From Bacteroidota bacterium (lineage in GTDB: Bacteria; Bacteroidota; Bacteroidia; Bacteroidales; Prolixibacteraceae): DNA of 15,506 nucleotides. The stretch is taken from contig JAUYEQ010000241.1 of assembly GCA_030691295.1 (NCBI GenBank), positions 1-15,506 on the forward strand. The letters are read 5' to 3'. The notes below the pieces were generated by a model. It was not told the DNA's origin. It was given only the letters and a program-made list of their open reading frames with translations, and did no database searches. Made by a program: the position numbers and the translations under genes. This document shows, piece after piece, positions 14,396 to 15,506 of the stretch; within the stretch, counting starts at the first letter, position 1; each line of letters begins with the position of its first letter.

Positions 14396-14959
14396 TTATA
14401 TCGTTAATATCTCGACATTTTTATCGTCGAGCATTTTATCAATTTTTTTACTGAAATCGTTGGTCATATTCTGAACCTCTTCTTCAGCATCCTTTTCAAG
14501 ATCTTCTGAAAGACCGTCTTTCAACATTTTCTTCAGACTATCGTTGGTATCTTTTCGTGCACTTCGTAAACTAACTTTGGCAATTTCACCTTCTTTGTTT
14601 ACTGTTTTCACCATGTCTTTCCGGCGTTGTTCTGTTGGTGCCGGAACATTGATGCGAATAATTTCACCATTGTTATCAGGATTAAAGCCGAGATTCGAAT
14701 TAATAATTGCTTTCTCAATTGGATGAATCATCGCCTTTTCCCAAGGCTGAACAACAATTGTGCGTGCATCGGGGGTGCTGATATTTGATACCTGAGCTAT
14801 TGGAACCATACTCCCGTAATAAATTACATTTACGGTGTCCAACATTCTGGGCGAAGCTTTTCCGGCGCGAATGTGAACCAACTCCTTGTCGAGATGAGCC
14901 AGTGCAAGTTCCATTCTTTCCCTGCAAATATCTAAGACCATTTGTACCTCTTCTTGCAT
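14396..14959 (-). CDS. frr: ribosome recycling factor
   Basis: This protein splits post-termination ribosomes together with EF-G. The 187-residue product has the standard length. Features include the ELVHIRAGKASPRMLD segment (26-41), the domain II part from about residue 43 to 104, and the conserved SLRSARKDTND segment with Arg132 (130-140), equivalent to the functionally essential arginine of the E. coli protein. The C-terminal helix is complete. It is downstream of pyrH, the common bacterial pyrH-frr order, but with a 104-bp gap containing its own -7 box. A strong terminator follows it. The ATG at 14959 gives the normal N-terminus. Confidence 0.97.
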   Translation of the reverse strand: MQEEVQMVLDICRERMELALAHLDKELVHIRAGKASPRMLDTVNVIYYGSMVPIAQVSNISTPDARTIVVQPWEKAMIHPIEKAIINSNLGFNPDNNGEIIRINVPAPTEQRRKDMVKTVNKEGEIAKVSLRSARKDTNDSLKKMLKDGLSEDLEKDAEEEVQNMTNDFSKKIDKMLDDKNVEILTI

Positions 14960-14997
14960 ATGAACTAACTCTTTTCGTTTATTAAAAGTGCTGGGAA

Positions 14998-15005
14998 CAA
15001 ATATA
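14998..15005 (-). promoter_or_regulatory. -7 box of frr
   Basis: The minus strand reads TATATTTG, the same octamer found before dxs and the bactofilin gene, 38 bp upstream of the frr ATG. No -33 TTG is clear at the usual distance. frr may therefore be transcribed both from here and from pyrH. Confidence 0.5.
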
Positions 15006-15034
15006 GAAATTTTAAAATAAAATAGAAATTTTAA
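15003..15034. repeat. 13-bp direct repeat upstream of frr
   Basis: ATAGAAATTTTAA occurs at 15003-15015 and again at 15022-15034, with no mismatch and a 19-bp period. The first copy overlaps the -7 box. The surrounding DNA is AT-rich, so chance is possible, but the position could allow a dimeric regulator to bind. Confidence 0.5.
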
Positions 15035-15057
15035 TGTTTTTTAAATCAAAAAAACAT
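15034..15057 (-). other. weak AT-rich hairpin after pyrH
   Basis: ATGTTTTTT at 15034-15042 pairs with AAAAAACAT at 15049-15057 around a 6-nt loop, just after the pyrH stop. It has one G-C pair and no proper U tract, so it is at best a leaky terminator between pyrH and frr. Confidence 0.3.
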
Positions 15058-15063
15058 CTTTTA

Positions 15064-15506
15064 TCAGCTATGAACGTAAGTTCCAATATTTTGACCCTCC
15101 AATACTTTTTTCAAATTCCCTTTTATATCCATATTAAATACAATAATCGGCAAATTATTTTCTTTACACATGGCTGTTGCGGTTAAATCCATCACTTTTA
15201 GTCCGAGTTGATGAACCTCATCAAAAGTTATTGTTTCAAATTTTGTAGCGGTTTTATCCTTCTCCGGATCGGCTGTATAAACGCCGTCAACCCGGGTACC
15301 TTTCAGCATCACATCCGCTTCGATTTCAATTCCCCGCAACGACGAACCGGTATCGGTTGTAAAATACGGATTACCGGTACCTGCTGAAAAAATTGCTACT
15401 TCGCCTTGTTCCAGCACTTCAACAGCCCGGTCTTTCGAGTAAAACTCGCCGATTGGTTCCATCCGGATAGCTGTTAAAACACGTGATTTGCAACCAACAC
15501 TCTGAA
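15064..15506 (-). CDS. pyrH: UMP kinase (partial, N-terminal part outside window)
   Basis: This hexameric enzyme phosphorylates UMP to UDP and supplies pyrimidine nucleotides. Only the C-terminal ~147 of roughly 235 residues are in the window. The frame remains open to the window edge, beginning ...QSVGCKSRVLTAIRMEPIGE, so the Met at 15462 is internal. Diagnostic segments are FSAGTGNPYFTTDTG, RGIEIEADVMLKGTRVDGVY and the following TADPEKDKTAT, which are the nucleotide-binding parts of the amino-acid-kinase fold in PyrH. KVMDLTATAMC and PIIVFNM near the C-terminus also match. It is followed by frr in the usual order. Confidence 0.96.
   Translation of the reverse strand, partial: QSVGCKSRVLTAIRMEPIGEFYSKDRAVEVLEQGEVAIFSAGTGNPYFTTDTGSSLRGIEIEADVMLKGTRVDGVYTADPEKDKTATKFETITFDEVHQLGLKVMDLTATAMCKENNLPIIVFNMDIKGNLKKVLEGQNIGTYVHS

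Overview
The window looks like a core chromosomal segment from a member of the Bacteroidota, possibly Bacteroidales/Marinilabiliales; the order is an inference. The evidence is an AT-rich sequence, genes without Shine-Dalgarno sequences, several upstream boxes matching the Bacteroidota -7 element TAnnTTTG, a long AtpB with a signal peptide, and an F-ATPase operon that lacks the beta and epsilon genes. No transposase, integrase, CRISPR array, tRNA, rRNA or phage gene is visible. Nearly every gene belongs to a well-known family, so I do not claim an undescribed system. The less ordinary signals are in the non-coding DNA and at gene junctions.

Layout, read leftward (all genes are on the minus strand unless stated). 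At the right edge lies a partial pyrH (UMP kinase), followed by frr (ribosome recycling factor) with its own -7 box and a strong terminator. A spacer of about 380 bp follows; it carries an array of TGNCA words spaced at roughly helical intervals. Next is a PHP-family phosphoesterase that converges, 12 bp apart, on a plus-strand OmpA-type lipoprotein gene. That gene is divergent from dxs (first enzyme of the MEP isoprenoid pathway), and the predicted promoters of the two overlap. dxs is followed by an orphan membrane histidine kinase, a DUF177/YceD protein, rpmF (L32) and a perfect 13-bp hairpin terminator.

Next comes a fabH-maoC pair (fatty-acid initiation ketosynthase and an R-hydratase-like hotdog protein) with a terminator. 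Last is the F-type ATP synthase operon: a bactofilin gene overlapping an AtpZ-like gene by 8 nt, a four-helix AtpI-like protein, then atpB-atpE-atpF-atpH-atpA-atpG and a terminator. atpD and atpC are not in the window and must be encoded elsewhere.

Together the genes cover energy conversion (FoF1), membrane lipid and isoprenoid synthesis (FabH, MaoC, Dxs), translation (L32, Frr, YceD), pyrimidine nucleotide supply (PyrH) and envelope/cell-shape functions (bactofilin, OmpA lipoprotein). Signals I would check first are the TGNCA array at 14161-14249, an 11-bp tandem duplication that doubles the atpB start codon and creates a four-codon upstream ORF, a GC-rich hairpin directly after atpE, the overlapping dxs/OmpA promoters, and the bactofilin gene at the head of the ATP synthase operon.
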